Positions 33,230-41,717 of a DNA stretch of 56,178 nucleotides are shown here, piece after piece. A program made the position numbers and the translations under genes. Source of the stretch: a bacterium (GTDB lineage: Bacteria > SZUA-79 > Acidulodesulfobacterales > Acidulodesulfobacteraceae); assembly GCA_021850985.1 (NCBI GenBank), contig JAJZJX010000010.1:1-56178 (forward strand). The letters are read 5' to 3'. Position 1 is the stretch's first letter. Each line of letters begins with the position of its first letter. The notes under the pieces are model-generated. The model did not search any database, was not told where the DNA came from, and saw only the letters and a program-made list of their open reading frames with translations.

Positions 33230-34138
33230 ATGGAATATAAAGACTATTATAAAATATTAGGTATAGATAAAACGGCTACCGGCGAAGAAATTAAAAAATC
33301 TTACAGAAAATTGGCCAGAAAATATCATCCCGACGTTAATCCTAACGATAAAACAGCCGAATCAAAATTTAAAGAAGTTCAGGAAGCTTACGATATTTTA
33401 AAAGACGAAAAAAAACGAAAAGAATACGACGAGCTCGGAACTAATTATTTTAATTATAAAAACGCAGGAGCAGGAGCAGGCGCTTCAAACGGACAATATT
33501 ATTACGATTATTCCGGAGGCGGCAATTCCGGTTTCGGTTATAATTACGGCAACGCGGGAGGAGGAAATTTTAACTTCGAAGATATATTCTCCGACCTTTT
33601 TAACAGGTCAGGCAAAAAGCACGGTCCAGTAAAAGGCGGCGATTTAAATGCCTCGCTTGAAATTTCGGTTCCGGAAAGCGTAAAAGGCGCTGAAAGAATA
33701 ATAAATTTAAACGGCGAAAAAATAAAAATAAAGATACCGGCGGGAATTGCCGACGGCGGAAAAATCAAACTTTCAGGAAAAGGCTCGTCAGGGTTAAACG
33801 GCGCGCCTAACGGAGATTTATACATTACTATCTCAGTTTTAAACGATAATGTTTTTGAAAGAAAAGACAACGATATCTACGTTAATAAAAAAATAAAACT
33901 CACTGAAGCCGTGCTTGGAGCAAAAGTCGAAGTATCCTCTATCGACGGTAAATTTATGCTTACTATACCTGCGGGAACCCAAAACGGCGCGAAATTCCGC
34001 ATTTCAAAAAAGGGAGCAAAAGATATCTCCGGAAAAAAAATAGGCGATTTGATAATTACGGTTACGGTCGATATACCTTCGGGAATATCGGATAAAATAA
34101 AAAAAATTTTTATGGAACTTTCAAAAGAAGGCATATAA
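33230..34138 (+). CDS. cbpA: DnaJ-family co-chaperone, CbpA type (no zinc finger)
   Basis: Hsp40 co-chaperone that would stimulate DnaK. The 302-residue protein has an N-terminal J domain (DYYKILGIDKTATGEEIKKSYR, HPD in KYHPDVNPND), a glycine/tyrosine-rich linker (about residues 75-120) and two C-terminal substrate-binding domains. The four CxxCxGxG zinc-finger repeats of classical DnaJ are absent, which puts it in the CbpA/class B group. The following gene encodes a CbpM-like protein, the known modulator of CbpA, 27 bp away. The pair splits the biotin genes bioF-bioC from bioB. Confidence 0.92.
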   Translation: MEYKDYYKILGIDKTATGEEIKKSYRKLARKYHPDVNPNDKTAESKFKEVQEAYDILKDEKKRKEYDELGTNYFNYKNAGAGAGASNGQYYYDYSGGGNSGFGYNYGNAGGGNFNFEDIFSDLFNRSGKKHGPVKGGDLNASLEISVPESVKGAERIINLNGEKIKIKIPAGIADGGKIKLSGKGSSGLNGAPNGDLYITISVLNDNVFERKDNDIYVNKKIKLTEAVLGAKVEVSSIDGKFMLTIPAGTQNGAKFRISKKGAKDISGKKIGDLIITVTVDIPSGISDKIKKIFMELSKEGI

Positions 34139-34165
34139 ATATATAAAATAAATAGGGAATCCACA

Positions 34166-34525
34166 ATGGATTGTTTTATTAATCTGTCGGAATTTTGCGG
34201 AAATATAAATTTAAGCGGCGAGTCCGCAATGTTTTTTATCGACGAAGGAATAATCTGCGTAGAAAAGAGAGAAAACGAATTTTATATAGACAAAAAAACG
34301 GCGGACGACTTAATATTTATATCGGAAATGAAAAACGAACTTGGAATTAACGATGAAGGCGTCTCGGTTATACTTAATTTAAGAGAGAAAGTTATCGATT
34401 ACCAGAATATGCTCTCAGCCGTTTTTGATGCCGTCAAGGCTTCCAAAAGCATAGACGAACTTATTTTTTTATTGGAAAAAAGCGAACCTTTCAAAAACAT
34501 ATTAACAAATTTAAAAGAATTATAA
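34166..34525 (+). CDS. CbpM-like chaperone modulator
   Basis: A 119-residue protein. Residues about 45-75 (ADDLIFISEMKNELGINDEGVSVILNLREKV) match the CbpM/MerR-HTH-like pattern in which D-L-G-x-N-x-x-G-V/I precedes a run of hydrophobic residues and a helix. In E. coli, CbpM binds the J domain of CbpA and inhibits it. Its position directly after a cbpA-type gene fits that role. The N-terminal MDCFINLSEFCG has no known motif. Homology is moderate, so the function is inferred mainly from the pairing. Confidence 0.7.
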   Translation: MDCFINLSEFCGNINLSGESAMFFIDEGIICVEKRENEFYIDKKTADDLIFISEMKNELGINDEGVSVILNLREKVIDYQNMLSAVFDAVKASKSIDELIFLLEKSEPFKNILTNLKEL

Positions 34526-34538
34526 AGGAAACCACTTT

Positions 34539-35543
34539 ATGGGCATAGCTTTAAAAATTAAAGAACTTATAAATGAAAACATTGAAATTCCCGATGATAT
34601 TCTCCTCTCCATTTTTGAACTTTCAGGTTCAAATCTAATGGAGATTTTTTCTTTAGCCTTGGAATTAAAAGAAAAATATACCGGAAAAAAAATAAATTTT
34701 TGCTCTATAGTCAGCGCAAAAACCGGTATTTGTTTAGAAGACTGCTCATTTTGCGGACAATCCTCCATCGCCGGAAAAAAAGAAAAAAAGATAAAAGTCA
34801 ATCCGTTAATGTCAGTCGAAGAAATTGTCGAATCGGCTAAAATTGCCAAAAACAACGGCGCAAACGAATTTTCGATCGTCACCAGCGGAACCAGAATATC
34901 CGATAAAAACGAACTTAAAACTATAGCGGACGCCGTAAAAGCAATAAAAAACGAAATAGGAATAACGCCGTGCGCTTCTTTAGGGCTTATGGAATATGAA
35001 GACCTTCTTTTTCTTAAAGAATGCGGGCTTGAAATATTTCATCATAACATAGAAACCAACAGCGACTTTTTTAAAAGCATATGCACGACTCATTCTTTCG
35101 AAGATAACATAAAAACGGTTAGGTCTGCAAGAAAAGCCGGATTAAAGGTCTGTTCGGGGGTTATAATAGGAATGGGCGAATCCCGTTTGGACAGAATAAA
35201 AATGGCTAAAGAAATAAAAGAACTTGGCGTCGATAACATACCTATAAACTTTTTAAACCCTATTAAAGGAACTCCGCTTGAAAATATAGAACCTCTTACT
35301 CCAATGGAATGCCTTAAAACAATAGCAATGTTCAGAATAGTCAATCCGGAAAAGAACATTCTGGCGCAGGGCGGCAGGGAATATAACCTCAGGCAGCTTC
35401 AACCGCTTGCTCTTATGTCCGGAGCAAACGGACTTCTTCTTGGAAACTACCTGCTCACTTCCGGAAGAAATCCCGAATTAGATTTAGAATTAATTAACGA
35501 TCTCGGATTTGAAACCAACAACCCTATTAACGCTCCAGCATAA
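34539..35543 (+). CDS. bioB: Biotin synthase
   Basis: Radical-SAM enzyme that inserts sulfur into dethiobiotin. The 334-residue protein has the cluster motif C65-x3-C69-x2-C72 (CLEDCSFCGQ), FSIVTSGTR, ASLGLMEYEDLLFLKECG, YHHNIETN-type IFHHNIETNSDFF and the region GGREYNLRQLQPLAL. The latter carries the conserved arginine near the auxiliary [2Fe-2S] site. Length is normal. It lies 13 bp after the cbpM-like gene and is followed by ruvX within 10 bp, so a cbpA-cbpM-bioB-ruvX-mltG transcript is likely. bioA and bioD are not in the window. Confidence 0.96.
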   Translation: MGIALKIKELINENIEIPDDILLSIFELSGSNLMEIFSLALELKEKYTGKKINFCSIVSAKTGICLEDCSFCGQSSIAGKKEKKIKVNPLMSVEEIVESAKIAKNNGANEFSIVTSGTRISDKNELKTIADAVKAIKNEIGITPCASLGLMEYEDLLFLKECGLEIFHHNIETNSDFFKSICTTHSFEDNIKTVRSARKAGLKVCSGVIIGMGESRLDRIKMAKEIKELGVDNIPINFLNPIKGTPLENIEPLTPMECLKTIAMFRIVNPEKNILAQGGREYNLRQLQPLALMSGANGLLLGNYLLTSGRNPELDLELINDLGFETNNPINAPA

Positions 35544-35552
35544 CTTATCGAT

Positions 35553-36026
35553 ATGCCAAACGTCAACAATAAAAAAGCTCTCGGCATAGATTACGGCTTA
35601 AAAAGAATAGGACTATCCTTAAGCGACGACACACAAACGATTGCTTTTCCTCTAAAATATATATTAAACGATTCGGCAAAAAAAACGGTTTTCGAGTTAA
35701 AAACCGTAATCGAAGAAGAAAATATAGGATTAGTAGTCATAGGTATGCCCATCGGACTTAAAGGAAAAAAAACCGAAATATCGACGGAAATAGAAAAATT
35801 TATCGAAGTTTTAAAAGAAAGCTTAAAAGAAAAAATCGGCTACGGTTTGATATTGACGGTTTACGATGAAAGATTTTCTTCGGCGCAGGCTCAAAGAAGC
35901 CTTATAGAACAAAATATTAAAAGAAATAAAAGAAAAGAAAAAATAGACTCTATAGCTTCAACCTTTATACTACAGTCTTATCTGGATAAACAAAAAAATA
36001 TGATTGAAAAAAAAATATCGGAATAA
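35553..36026 (+). CDS. ruvX: Putative pre-16S rRNA nuclease / Holliday junction resolvase (YqgF)
   Basis: RNase H-fold nuclease of the YqgF/RuvX family, linked to 16S rRNA 5'-end processing and formerly to Holliday junctions. The 157-residue protein shows GIDYGLKRIGLSLSDD (catalytic Asp near the start), VVIGMPIGLKGKKTE, VYDERFSSAQAQ and KIDSIASTFILQSYL near the C-terminus. This is the full set of family motifs. It sits between bioB and mltG; the ruvX-mltG pairing is common in bacteria. Confidence 0.93.
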   Translation: MPNVNNKKALGIDYGLKRIGLSLSDDTQTIAFPLKYILNDSAKKTVFELKTVIEEENIGLVVIGMPIGLKGKKTEISTEIEKFIEVLKESLKEKIGYGLILTVYDERFSSAQAQRSLIEQNIKRNKRKEKIDSIASTFILQSYLDKQKNMIEKKISE

Positions 36027-36075
36027 ATGGTTAAAATCTTTTTATAATTCGCGCTTTATAAATTTCACAATGTAA

Positions 36076-37113
36076 ATGTGCTATTTCGACTATACGCTTT
36101 ATAAGCGGGTAAAAAAAATAACTTTTATTCTAAAAATTTTAATTCCGATAATAATTATCGGATATATTTTTTTATATGCTTTTACTCCCCAATCTTTTAT
36201 AAGTTCAAAACCGAAAATAATCGTCGTCAATAAAGGAAGCTCATTAAAAGAAATAGTATATAAACTTTATAATAAAAAAGTAATAAATAATCCCTATCTA
36301 TTTTATTTTATTGGATTTATAAGCGGTTATTCAAGATATATACAGGAAGGCACCTATTATATATCTATAAATGAATCGCCTGCGGAAATATATCATGAGC
36401 TTGTAAACGGAAGAGTGGCAACAGCCGAAGTTTCAATCCCTCCTGGATTAAATATATTTGAAATAGCCGAAATTTTATCTAAAAATCATATAACGGACAA
36501 AAAACTTTTCTTGAAAAAATGCTACGATAAAAAATTTCTTTTAAGTATAAAAGTGGATGCGCCAAGCGCAGAAGGTTTTTTGTATCCGGACACTTATATT
36601 TTTAAAATAAATTCAAATCCAAAAGACGTAATTAAAGATATGGTAAATAATTTTTATTCAAAAACTAAAAAAATCAACCCGGATTATAAAGACTTAATTA
36701 TAGCTTCTCTTATAATAAAAGAAGCCGACGAAAAACGTAAAAATTCGGTAAGTTTTATATCTTCCGTCATACATAACAGATTAAAAATCAACATGCCTTT
36801 AGATATTGATTCCACATCCATTTACGCTATGAATGTTATAATGTATAAAAATTACTTAAGGGACGGAAATGCATATAAAGTTATTCTGCATATGAAACCT
36901 CAATATCTTAAAATGAAATCGCCTTACAACACTTATCTAAATTACGGACTTCCGCCTACTCCTATTGCAAATCCGGATTTAGTATCAATTGAAGCCGCAA
37001 TACATCCGCCAAAAACAAAATATTTGTATTATATTGCTACAAAAAACGGTAAAACGCTTTTTTCCGACAATCTTTCAGGCCAAATAAAAAATATTGACAA
37101 ATATCTTAAATAA
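36076..37113 (+). CDS. mltG: Endolytic transglycosylase MltG
   Basis: Inner-membrane enzyme that cleaves newly made glycan strands and is thought to terminate peptidoglycan polymerisation. The 345-residue protein has a membrane helix at about residues 18-36, a LysM-like segment (VVNKGSSLKEIVYKLYNKKV), then the YceG domain with SAEGFLYPDTYIF. The catalytic glutamate is in IASLIIKEADEKR: E. coli has ASIIEKE here, and the catalytic Glu218 is the last residue, which is kept. NRLKINMPLDIDST and PTPIANPDLVSIEAA follow. No Shine-Dalgarno sequence is seen at the ATG. Confidence 0.94.
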   Translation: MCYFDYTLYKRVKKITFILKILIPIIIIGYIFLYAFTPQSFISSKPKIIVVNKGSSLKEIVYKLYNKKVINNPYLFYFIGFISGYSRYIQEGTYYISINESPAEIYHELVNGRVATAEVSIPPGLNIFEIAEILSKNHITDKKLFLKKCYDKKFLLSIKVDAPSAEGFLYPDTYIFKINSNPKDVIKDMVNNFYSKTKKINPDYKDLIIASLIIKEADEKRKNSVSFISSVIHNRLKINMPLDIDSTSIYAMNVIMYKNYLRDGNAYKVILHMKPQYLKMKSPYNTYLNYGLPPTPIANPDLVSIEAAIHPPKTKYLYYIATKNGKTLFSDNLSGQIKNIDKYLK

Positions 37114-37249
37114 TAATTTAATATACTTAAGTATATAATTTATCAATCTTATACTTATACATACTATAAGTCAAAAAACATTATTTTTAAAATTATGACA
37201 ATTTATATAATAAAATATAAAATTAATTTTTAAGAATGGAGGACTATTA

Positions 37250-37999
37250 ATGTTTTTAACAAGTAAAAAGATTAAGATTTTTGCTTTAATTTTAGCGCTT
37301 CTTATTCCTGCGCTTGCTTTTTCAGGATGCGCAACGACGGCAGGAACTTCGACCAGCGCCAGCGGATTATCTTCAGGTAACGTAGCGTTAAGCACTAAAA
37401 TGAGTTCCAGCATATTTCTGCAGCCTGTGTCTCCCCAGGATAAAATAGTTTACGTAAGCACCAGAAATACTTCTACCGCTACCGGACTAAATTTTAAAAA
37501 TCAGTTGATTTCGGAATTAATAAGCGAAGGCTACAGGGTAACGAATAATCCTCAGGAAGCTAATTTCATGGTAATGTCTAACGTGCTTTATATCGGAAAA
37601 GAAACTTCGAATTATACGCTTGCCGGAGCTTTAGCCGGAGGTTTTGGCGGAGCCTTAATAGGTTCAAGATATAACTCTGGCACCTCAACGGTAGCCGGAG
37701 GCGCTCTCGGCGCATTAGCCGGAGGCATACTCGGCTCTTTGCTTGCAAGCACTAAATATATGATGGTAGTCGATATTCAGTTAGAGGAAAGACAAGCCGG
37801 AACGTACACCACCAGTTCCACTAATGCAAGTCAGGGCATAGCAAGCAACGTTACGACTTATAATGCGGGAGTTAAAAATTGGGCTATTTACAGGGACAGA
37901 ATAATATCTCAAGCATCTGCCATGAATTTAAACTTTGCTTCCGCCGAGCCTTTATTGAAACAGCAGATGGCTCATTCCATCGCAAACTTACTTCCGTAA
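37250..37999 (+). CDS. TraT-family outer-membrane lipoprotein
   Basis: A 249-residue lipoprotein related to TraT, known from F-type plasmids for surface exclusion and complement resistance. A signal peptide ends in the lipobox FSGC (Cys26). The rest parallels TraT closely: ALSTKMSSSIFLQP, VYVSTRNTSTATGLNFKNQL, EGYRVTNNPQEANFMV, a glycine/alanine-rich helical hairpin LAGALAGGFGGALIGS...AGGALGALAGGILGSLL, and the end FASAEPLLKQQMAHSIANLL. A good GGAGG Shine-Dalgarno precedes the ATG. No conjugation genes are nearby, so it is a chromosomal relative of unknown role. Confidence 0.88.
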   Translation: MFLTSKKIKIFALILALLIPALAFSGCATTAGTSTSASGLSSGNVALSTKMSSSIFLQPVSPQDKIVYVSTRNTSTATGLNFKNQLISELISEGYRVTNNPQEANFMVMSNVLYIGKETSNYTLAGALAGGFGGALIGSRYNSGTSTVAGGALGALAGGILGSLLASTKYMMVVDIQLEERQAGTYTTSSTNASQGIASNVTTYNAGVKNWAIYRDRIISQASAMNLNFASAEPLLKQQMAHSIANLLP

Positions 38000-38036
38000 A
38001 ATAGTAGTATATTATAGCATCAGCTAAAATAAAAAT

Positions 38037-38074
38037 AAAAAAGGTGCAGGATATTAAAATCCTGCACCTTTTTT
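38037..38074 (+). terminator. Strong intrinsic terminator after traT-like gene
   Basis: Perfect stem AAAAAAGGTGCAGGAT / ATCCTGCACCTTTTTT with an ATTAAA loop, ending in a T6 run. It lies 37 bp after the stop codon and would work in both directions. Confidence 0.9.
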
Positions 38075-38256
38075 ATTTAAAAAAATTCAAAATTATTAAC
38101 CGTCAAGTCAAAAAATTAAATTATTAAATAATTTTATGAAAAGTTTGCATAAGTTAATAAATTTTTTTTTAAGATAATATTGTTATAATATGCTTATTTA
38201 TTTAATTAATTGATCAAATATTTACCTATAAATATTTAGTGTTGATAATTATTAAT

Positions 38257-38280
38257 CGTTATATCATAATAGATATAGCA
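38257..38280. promoter_or_regulatory. ModE-like operator upstream of modB
   Basis: CGTTATAT, 8 bp, then ATATAGCA; extending outward and inward, 10 of 12 positions are palindromic. Spacing and half-sites match the E. coli modA operator type (CGTTATAT-N8-ACATAACG). Two similar sites lie upstream of the porin-modA pair. Confidence 0.65.
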
Positions 38281-38435
38281 ATTAATTTAATTAATTTAAT
38301 TTCATAAAATACAAGCCGAGTAAAAAACAATAAAAAAATATGGGATGGGTGGGTTTTATATTTCATTAATGTTTCAGATATTATAAAATGATTAATAAGC
38401 TATAAAAACAGAAAACGATATTTTTTTAAATACCT

Positions 38436-38457
38436 GGCAGAATTTAATTCTGTCACC
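38436..38457. repeat. Palindromic repeat family A, copy in modB leader
   Basis: GGCAGAATTTAATTCTGTC followed by ACC, a diverged copy of the family A palindrome, about 47 bp before the modB ATG. Confidence 0.65.
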
Positions 38458-38503
38458 GTCAAAAATTGAACTAATATTTGTTCTGCAGGATTAAACACAA
38501 AAT

Positions 38504-39316
38504 ATGCATTTAAATAAAAACAGAGTATTCGATATAATAGTTTATATTATTTCTTTCCTATTTTTTACGACGCTTATACTTCTTCTGTCTGGTATATTCT
38601 TCCAGACGTCGCTCCATCTTTTCTTGAAAGAATTAAAAGACGCAGGATTATGGAGATCCGTATTGCTTAGTTTTAAACTCTCCTTTATAGTTATATTAGT
38701 AAATTTAATTATAGGAATACCGGTTGCGTACATCCTCTCTTTTAAAAAAAGTAAAATTTCGTTTTTATTAGATATAATTTCCACGCTGCCGCTTACTACA
38801 TCCCCTTTAGTCATAGGGTTCGCGGTTTTGATTACAATGGGAGCTTTAAATCCTATAGGCAAATTTTTTATAGATAGAGGAATAAAATTCGTGTTTACGC
38901 CTCAGGGAATCGTACTGGTTCAGCTGATTATATCTTTTCCTTTTTTTGTAAATATTGTAAAGACTTCTTTCGATTCAATAAACAGAAAAATGATCGATTT
39001 AAGCAAAACTTTAGGCGCATCTTCATTCGATATACTTTTTAAAATAATTATTCCTCTCGCCTATAACGGAATTATCGCCGGGCTGGCGATGAGCTGGTCT
39101 AGGTCTATTGGAGAATATGCCGCGACGCAGATGGTTTCCGGCGTTATTCCCGGCATAACGGAAACGGCGCCTATAGAAGTATTCGTTAAAACAAGTTACG
39201 GAAACTATCCGGCAGCTATAGCCATATCCGGCATTTTGATGATAATATCGCTTTTTTCACTTGGCATTTTTAAATATTTTAATTATAAAACAGGGATACA
39301 AAGCAGTAACGGATAA
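38504..39316 (+). CDS. modB: Molybdate/tungstate ABC transporter permease
   Basis: Inner-membrane channel subunit of an oxyanion importer. The 270-residue protein has about six helices and the EAA loop contacting the ATPase, DLSKTLGASSFDILFKIIIPLA. TLPLTTSPLVIGFAVL and SRSIGEYAATQMVSG are typical of ModB, WtpB and related sulfate permeases. The ATPase gene follows 29 bp later. The periplasmic binding protein of ModA/WtpA type is encoded 1.5 kb away on the opposite strand. Whether molybdate or tungstate is preferred is not visible. A ModE-like site about 225 bp upstream suggests control by oxyanion level. Confidence 0.87.
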   Translation: MHLNKNRVFDIIVYIISFLFFTTLILLLSGIFFQTSLHLFLKELKDAGLWRSVLLSFKLSFIVILVNLIIGIPVAYILSFKKSKISFLLDIISTLPLTTSPLVIGFAVLITMGALNPIGKFFIDRGIKFVFTPQGIVLVQLIISFPFFVNIVKTSFDSINRKMIDLSKTLGASSFDILFKIIIPLAYNGIIAGLAMSWSRSIGEYAATQMVSGVIPGITETAPIEVFVKTSYGNYPAAIAISGILMIISLFSLGIFKYFNYKTGIQSSNG

Positions 39317-39345
39317 AATTTACTAACAATAAATCGATAATTATA

Positions 39346-40641
39346 ATGAAACTTTTAGAAATAAAAAACTTAAGAAAATCTTTCTCCGATAAAAAAGTGC
39401 TGGACGGTGTAAATTTAGAAATAGAAAAAGGCGAAATTTCTTCTATTTTCGGTTTTTCAGGCGAAGGCAAAAGCACGGTTTTAAAAATTATTTGCGGGAT
39501 ATTAAAACAGGACGGGGGCGAAGTCTTTATTAAGGAAAAAATTATAAACGATACGGAATCATATAAAAGGCGCACTCCTCTCGTAATGGACGAACCGCTA
39601 TTGTTTCCAAATATGAACGTAATCGAAAATATTGAATTCGCTTTAAAATTAAATAAGAACCGTAAAAACCATGAATACGCTAAAAAAAGTGAAGATAGAG
39701 CGAATAAATTCTATTCGCCCCAAGAAATAATGGAACTGCTTGGAATAACAGGGCTCGAAAAAAGGTATCCGCATGAAATAAGCATGGGGCAGGCGCAGCG
39801 CGTTTCTTTGGCAAGGGCTTTAATGGTTAATCCCGATATAATTCTTATGGACGAGCCGTTTTCCAATCTCGACATAATTTCAAAAGTTAAAGTAAGAAAA
39901 TTAATAAAGGATATCAACAAAGAGCTTAACGTCTCTATATTGCTTGTAACCCACGATATAGAAGACGTTATGAATTTATCCGATAAAATGTTCATATTGA
40001 ACGAAGGTAAAATTCAAGATTCCGGATGCCCTAAAGACGTTTTAAAAAAGCCTTCTTCAATAGATACCGCTTTCCTTATCGGAACCGAAAACATACTGGA
40101 AGGGGTAATATCTGAAACAAGGTTAAGCGATAATTTAATGAAAATTAAAGTTCAAGTTAATGGAGAATCTGAATCTGAAAGCGTAAATAATAAACAATTA
40201 CATAATGAATTAAAATTAAATGATTATGCTAAAATAAACCATTGCAAAGAAAATAATTATAGCAATAATGATTATTGTGAAAATAATTATAATATAATTA
40301 ACTCTGAAATTGTTATAGAAGCCGACTTTAACACCAATTTTGAAACCGGCGAGCGGATTTATCTGGCCGTAAGACCTGAGGATATTATGATATTAAGGGA
40401 AGACCGCAGTATGTCGGCCGGAGTAAAAGAAAACCGTTTTACCGGCAAAATAGTTTCTTCTATCTTTACATCAAGAATGATGGAAATAATAGTAGAATCA
40501 AAAGAAAATCTTAAATTTAAAATATTAATACCCTTTCACGCTTATGAAGTAATGAATCTTTATGAAGGAAAAACGGTAAACATCTCGCTTAAAAAATCTT
40601 CTATTCATCTTATAAAGAAAAAAAATAACTTTAAAAAATGA
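39346..40641 (+). CDS. modC: Molybdate/tungstate ABC transporter ATP-binding protein
   Basis: ATPase of the oxyanion importer. The 431-residue protein has Walker A FGFSGEGKST, a signature variant ISMGQAQRVSLARAL (LSGGQ is altered to SMGQ), Walker B IILMDEPFSNLD and LLVTHDIEDVM. The C-terminal region (about 240-425) is a TOBE-type regulatory domain (IYLAVRPEDIMIL), interrupted at about residues 270-320 by an asparagine- and lysine-rich low-complexity stretch with an unusual AT-rich repeat pattern. ModC is usually about 350 residues, so the insertion accounts for most of the extra length. Convergent with modA across a terminator. Confidence 0.85.
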   Translation: MKLLEIKNLRKSFSDKKVLDGVNLEIEKGEISSIFGFSGEGKSTVLKIICGILKQDGGEVFIKEKIINDTESYKRRTPLVMDEPLLFPNMNVIENIEFALKLNKNRKNHEYAKKSEDRANKFYSPQEIMELLGITGLEKRYPHEISMGQAQRVSLARALMVNPDIILMDEPFSNLDIISKVKVRKLIKDINKELNVSILLVTHDIEDVMNLSDKMFILNEGKIQDSGCPKDVLKKPSSIDTAFLIGTENILEGVISETRLSDNLMKIKVQVNGESESESVNNKQLHNELKLNDYAKINHCKENNYSNNDYCENNYNIINSEIVIEADFNTNFETGERIYLAVRPEDIMILREDRSMSAGVKENRFTGKIVSSIFTSRMMEIIVESKENLKFKILIPFHAYEVMNLYEGKTVNISLKKSSIHLIKKKNNFKK

Positions 40642-40711
40642 AATACTCATATTAATTTACAGAATGTGAAATATTTTATTTTGCTCTTCGGCTGCCAAAA
40701 AGTCAATTGCA

Positions 40712-40756
40712 AAAAGGCGTAAAGTAGAGAATTTTACTCTATCCTTTACGCCTTTT
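40712..40756. terminator. Bidirectional terminator between modC and modA
   Basis: AAAAGGCGTAAAG pairs with CTTTACGCCTTTT, extended by TAGAG/CTCTA with a 2-nt bulge. It lies between the convergent modC and modA genes, with A- and T-runs on both flanks. Confidence 0.85.
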
Positions 40757-40810
40757 CCATATCGCAGTATGTCAATCAAATATCTATGATTTTAAAACTA
40801 TGTTTTTTTA

Positions 40811-41644
40811 TTATTTTGCAGGAGTGAAACCCCAATATTTGAGTATTTTTTTTCCTCTGCTTGAAAACAAAAGTTTTTCAAAATCTTTATCTAAAGCCTT
40901 ATGCTTCGACTGATTAAGTATAGAGACCGTAAATTTTGCATGCGTATTATATTTAGCCGGAATTTTTATTATATTAATTTTAGCTCCGGTTTTTTGAAGT
41001 TCCAAAAGCTGAGAAGTATATAATATTCCTAAATCTGTATTTCCCGAAGCTAAAATAGGCATAACAAGGGCAGCGTCCAGCAAATGATCGGCATGACCCG
41101 TTATTATTTTAAATGCTCCAGGATATTTTTTATTTATCCTTCTAAACATTGCCCAAGTATAGTCGCCTGCCGGATCGCTGTGCGGGCTGGATGTAGTTAG
41201 CGACACGTTTTTATCCATCAATTTTTTTATCAGGTTTTTTTCTGTAACGTTTCCTGGATTATTTATTGGAGTTGCCGCTGCAAGATAATCATAAGCGAAT
41301 ATTTTATACGAATTTAAAAAACTTTTTTTCTCAAGCTGTCTTTGAAATTTTCCGTTAGCCGATAGAAACATATCGGCAGGCGCACCTTCTTCTATGTCTC
41401 CCTTCAAAACTCCTGCGCCTAAAAAATCGTAATATATATGAACGCCCGGATGTTCTTTTTTAAAAATTTTGCCTATTTCCATTATAGGCTTAGGAAGCGC
41501 GTCGGCTGCAAGTATTCTTAATGTTGCGGCGTTAGCTTTCTTAAATGCAAAATTAAATGAAATAAATGAAATCAGCATAAACAAAAATAAAAATGCCGAT
41601 AATTTTTCAAAAATTTTCACAAATGCTTTCTTTTCTTTTTTCAT
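40811..41644 (-). CDS. modA: Molybdate/tungstate ABC transporter substrate-binding protein
   Basis: Periplasmic binding protein of an oxyanion importer. The 277-residue protein has a long N-terminal signal region (hydrophobic at about 15-35, cleavage near ANA-AT), then LRILAADALPKPIMEIGKIF, GAGVLKGDIEEGAPADMFLSA and TTSSPHSDPAGDYTWAMF. These are typical of the ModA family and its WtpA-like branch. It is downstream of the porin gene by 73 bp in the same direction and convergent with modBC. The pairing with a porin and the shared operator-like sites suggest co-regulated uptake through both membranes. Confidence 0.88.
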   Translation of the reverse strand: MKKEKKAFVKIFEKLSAFLFLFMLISFISFNFAFKKANAATLRILAADALPKPIMEIGKIFKKEHPGVHIYYDFLGAGVLKGDIEEGAPADMFLSANGKFQRQLEKKSFLNSYKIFAYDYLAAATPINNPGNVTEKNLIKKLMDKNVSLTTSSPHSDPAGDYTWAMFRRINKKYPGAFKIITGHADHLLDAALVMPILASGNTDLGILYTSQLLELQKTGAKINIIKIPAKYNTHAKFTVSILNQSKHKALDKDFEKLLFSSRGKKILKYWGFTPAK

Positions 41645-41717
41645 TTTTAACCTCTCTTAAATTAATTTTATTAAAAGTTTATAATTATTTTTTTATTAAT
41701 TTTTTTTATTAATTGTT

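Larger units (their letters stand above)
38075..38503. other. AT-rich intergenic region before the molybdate permease gene
   Basis: About 430 bp without a convincing gene on either strand. It holds a ModE-like inverted repeat at 38257-38280, a possible -10 (TAAAAT, 38305-38310) just downstream of it, another TATAAT-like element near 38184, and a family A palindrome at 38436-38457. No molybdenum-cofactor riboswitch fold was recognised. Confidence 0.6.

Noticed and set aside
36076-37113. MltG with a lost catalytic glutamate (ASLIIKE versus ASIIEKE)
   Set aside because: Counting along the E. coli sequence places catalytic Glu218 at the last position of the motif, which is kept here.
38075-38503. 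Molybdenum-cofactor riboswitch before modB
   Set aside because: No conserved moco hairpins could be found; an operator-like inverted repeat explains regulation more simply.
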